Origin: Acidobacteriota bacterium
GTDB taxonomy: Bacteria > Actinomycetota > Actinomycetes > Actinomycetales > Micrococcaceae
NCBI GenBank assembly: GCA_019352125.1
Contig: JABBNV010000089.1
Coordinates: 1-9,842 of the forward strand
Length of the DNA stretch: 9,842 nucleotides
Direction: 5' to 3'
Shown: positions 8,801-9,842 of the stretch, piece by piece
Position numbering within the stretch: position 1 is the first letter of the stretch
Layout: every line of letters starts with the position of its first letter
Notes under the pieces: model-generated
Database searches by the model: none
What the model saw: the letters and a program-made list of their open reading frames with translations, nothing else
Told to the model about the DNA's origin: nothing
Made by a program: the position numbers and the translations under genes

Positions 8801-9302
8801 CGGACCCACCAAAGACTTCGCCAAGACGCGCGAAACCTATGGCAATGTGGGAGTGCTGGATACCAGAGACTATCTGTTTGGTCTGCAGCAGGGCATGGAG
8901 CACGTCATTGAGCTGGAGAAGGGTGTGCGCCTGATTGCCACGCTGGAGGCGGTGTCCGAGCCGGATGAACGCGGCCTGCGCACCGTGATGTGCACGCTTA
9001 ATGGGCAGTCTCGTCCGGTGGTGGTTCGTGATCGTAGCGTTGAAAGCGAAGTCAAGGCTGCCGAAAAGGCTGACCCGTCCGTTCCCGGCCAGGTAGCGGC
9101 TCCCTTTGCCGGCGCCGTGACCGTCACGGTGGCTGTGGGTGACGTCCTTGAAGCTGGTGCAGCAATAGCCACCATTGAAGCTATGAAGATGGAGGCGTCC
9201 ATCACTACACCGGTTGCCGGAAAGGTGGCCCGGCTGGCCGTTTCGGACGTGAAAGCGGTGCAGGGTGGGGACTTGCTGGTAGTGATCGAGGCCGCTGGCT
9301 AA
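5898..9302 (+). CDS. pyc: Pyruvate carboxylase
   Basis: A 1134-residue single-chain enzyme making oxaloacetate from pyruvate, bicarbonate and ATP, the main anaplerotic step in many actinobacteria. Biotin carboxylase domain, about 1-450: N-terminal KILVANRGEIAIR, ATP-grasp glycine loop GGGGRG (162-167), ATP-binding K158, K237 in RRHQKVVEI, and EMNPRIQVEH with E292, N294, R296 and E300. Carboxyltransferase (HMGL-like TIM barrel), about 525-800: DTTFRDAHQS (532-541) with metal ligand D537, lysine K707 in IKDMAG (the position that is carbamylated in homologues) and HTHDT with H736 and H738. A conserved carboxylase/tetramerisation region covers about 820-1020. The C-terminal biotinyl domain ends the protein, with AMKM and biotinylated K1097. 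Two adjacent ATGs exist; the second fits the ribosome binding site. Every catalytic motif checked is intact. It is separated from gcvP by a structured 146-nt gap, so it probably has its own control. Confidence 0.98.
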   Translation: MFSKILVANRGEIAIRAFRASYELGAKTVAVFPQEDRNSIHRQKADEAYLIGSEGHPVRAYLDVEEIVRVAKEAGADAIYPGYGFLSENPDLARAAAKAGITFVGPPAEVLELAGNKVHALEAARKAGIPVLKSSAPSADLDELIAAADEVGFPIFAKAVAGGGGRGMRRVDKREDLPEALKAAMREADAAFGDPTMFLERAVLRPRHIEVQILADGQGNVMHLFERDCSLQRRHQKVVEIAPAPNLDENIRQALYADAVKFAKALGYVNAGTVEFLVDTVGERAGQHVFIEMNPRIQVEHTVTEEITDVDLVQAQLRIAAGESLADLGLSQDTVFIKGAALQCRITTEDPANGFRPDVGKITGYRSAGGAGVRLDGGTVYSGAEISPHFDSMLVKLTCRGRTYPAAVARARRALAEFRIRGVSTNISFLQAVLDDPAFIAGDVATSFIDERPELLKARVSADRGTKLLTWLADVTVNKPHGELTVHSDPAAKLPEVDITTTPKGSRQRLAELGPEGFASALRKQTAVAVTDTTFRDAHQSLLATRVRTRDLVAAGDAVSALTPELLSVEAWGGATYDVALRFLGEDPWERLSALRKALPNVCLQMLLRGRNTVGYTPYPEQVTSAFVQEAAASGIDIFRIFDALNDVDQMEPAIRAVRETGTAVAEVALCYTSDMLDPEEKLYTLDYYLALARRIVQAGAHILAIKDMAGLLRPAAAAKLVTALRSEFDLPVHLHTHDTAGGQLATLMAAIDAGVDAVDVASASLAGTTSQPSASALVAALAHTERDTGISLANVSALEPYWEAVRRVYAPFESGLPGPTGRVYQHEIPGGQLSNLRQQAMALGLGERFEEIEDMYTAADRILGHLVKVTPSSKVVGDLALHLVGIKADPKDFEANPQNYDIPDSVIGFLSGELGDPPGGWPEPFRTKALEGRSIKVRDAELTAEDSQALRGDSATRRATLNRLLFDGPTKDFAKTRETYGNVGVLDTRDYLFGLQQGMEHVIELEKGVRLIATLEAVSEPDERGLRTVMCTLNGQSRPVVVRDRSVESEVKAAEKADPSVPGQVAAPFAGAVTVTVAVGDVLEAGAAIATIEAMKMEASITTPVAGKVARLAVSDVKAVQGGDLLVVIEAAG

Positions 9303-9343
9303 GGCATGCCATGACGCTTCTGCGCTAAGGTAAGTGCTGACGT

Positions 9344-9378
9344 GAGGTGCTGCTGCCGTGTATTGGGGGCAGCACCTC
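9344..9378 (+). terminator. Strong hairpin downstream of pyc, probable terminator
   Basis: GAGGTGCTGC (9344-9353) and GCAGCACCTC (9369-9378) are perfect 10-bp inverted repeats around a 15-nt loop, 41 nt after the pyc stop. It is followed by CTT then GG rather than a U-tract, which is common for actinobacterial terminators. It stands only 11 nt before the ribosome binding site of the next gene, so it may also act as a 5' leader structure there. Confidence 0.6.
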
Positions 9379-9397
9379 TTGGCATGAGTGGGAGCAA

Positions 9398-9842
9398 ATG
9401 ACGCAAGAAAATCAGGAAAAAGAGAACACAACGGATACGACGCCGGCCACTGAGCCAGCGCCGAAGTCTCGGAACCAGATACCCGGGGACAAGGACACCG
9501 TGGTGCTGGACACCGCAGTTGTGCCAGACGCTGGCCGTTCGGCGGTGGGAGAATCTGGTGCAGGCGACGAATCCGCCGTGCCAACCACCGCCGTCGTGCC
9601 TTCTGCCACGCTTGTTCCGGCCATCCCTTCCGCGAGCGAAGCCGCCGGAGCGCAATTGGACGACCCCGCAGCGTTACCCGCGCTGGCTGGCTCTACCTGG
9701 GTGCCTAGCGGCAGCACGGAGAAAGCCAACCGACAGGAATCTGCCAGTCGTCAGGCTGAGTCGGATGCCCAGGTTGTATCGGAAAGCGACGGCGACGCCC
9801 CGGCGTACGCTGAGGTGGCTGGCAGCTCCGCCGAAGTGAGTG
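9398..9842 (+). CDS. Hypothetical acidic low-complexity protein (3' truncated)
   Basis: The frame opens with ATG at 9398, three nucleotides after GGGAG (9390-9394), and stays open to the window end, giving 148 residues with no stop. The sequence is rich in Ala, Glu, Asp, Ser, Thr, Pro and Val with very few aromatic residues and begins MTQENQEKENTTDTT; there is no signal peptide or membrane segment in the visible part. The pentapeptide TAVVP occurs at 39-43 and 64-68. This looks like a disordered cytoplasmic N-terminal region, as is often placed ahead of a membrane or enzymatic domain in actinobacterial proteins, but that domain lies beyond the window and no function can be named. A competing frame at 9519-9839 was judged a shadow because it lacks a ribosome binding site and starts inside this gene. 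Confidence 0.7.
   Translation, partial: MTQENQEKENTTDTTPATEPAPKSRNQIPGDKDTVVLDTAVVPDAGRSAVGESGAGDESAVPTTAVVPSATLVPAIPSASEAAGAQLDDPAALPALAGSTWVPSGSTEKANRQESASRQAESDAQVVSESDGDAPAYAEVAGSSAEVS

Noticed and set aside
8193..9584. 463-codon open frame on the minus strand
   Set aside because: It is antisense to the end of pyc and the start of the next gene, crosses the hairpin between them and has no recognisable motif.
9519..9839. 106-codon plus-strand frame near the window end
   Set aside because: It overlaps the frame that opens at 9398 behind a ribosome binding site, has none of its own, and its Arg/Pro-rich translation is typical of a wrong frame in GC-rich DNA.

Overview
The window looks like chromosomal core DNA from a GC-rich actinobacterium, most likely a member of the Micrococcaceae (Arthrobacter and relatives). 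The basis is GC-rich codon use, GTG starts, and a gene order, MerR regulator (FtsR type) / bifunctional nuclease-domain protein / second MerR regulator / glycine dehydrogenase, that matches the Mycobacterium tuberculosis Rv1828-Rv1829-Rv1830-Rv1832 neighbourhood as I recall it. The genus is an inference from remembered protein similarity; no search was run.

Layout: (1) 1-511, the 3' part of an ftsR-like MerR gene; (2) 539-1039, a DUF151/BFN-domain protein 27 nt downstream, probably in the same operon; (3) 1040-1270, a regulatory gap with a plausible sigma-70-type promoter and two imperfect dyads; (4) 1271-1861, a second MerR-family regulator, started from a GTG behind a near-perfect Shine-Dalgarno sequence; (5) 1888-2718 on the minus strand, a ParA/Soj-type ATPase without a visible ParB, converging on the MerR gene and diverging from gcvP; (6) 2854-5751, full-length glycine dehydrogenase (decarboxylating), GcvP; (7) 5752-5897, a 146-nt gap holding a 75-bp element bounded by an extended inverted repeat, then AACGTT palindromes; (8) 5898-9302, full-length pyruvate carboxylase with all its domains and catalytic motifs; (9) 9344-9378, a strong hairpin, probably a terminator; (10) 9398 to the window end, the start of an acidic, Ala/Pro/Ser/Thr-rich, probably disordered protein of unknown function.

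How the genes fit together: the left part carries two MerR regulators around a nuclease-domain protein, a block that in related actinobacteria is tied to cell division and growth control. GcvP and pyruvate carboxylase are housekeeping enzymes of one-carbon/glycine catabolism and anaplerosis. No mobile element, CRISPR array, rRNA or tRNA gene, phage gene or defence system is visible. The coding content is ordinary; what merits a second look is non-coding: the gcvP-pyc inverted-repeat element with its mutually exclusive stems, the recurrence of AACGT in the three main leaders, and the hairpin over the GTG start of the nuclease-domain gene.
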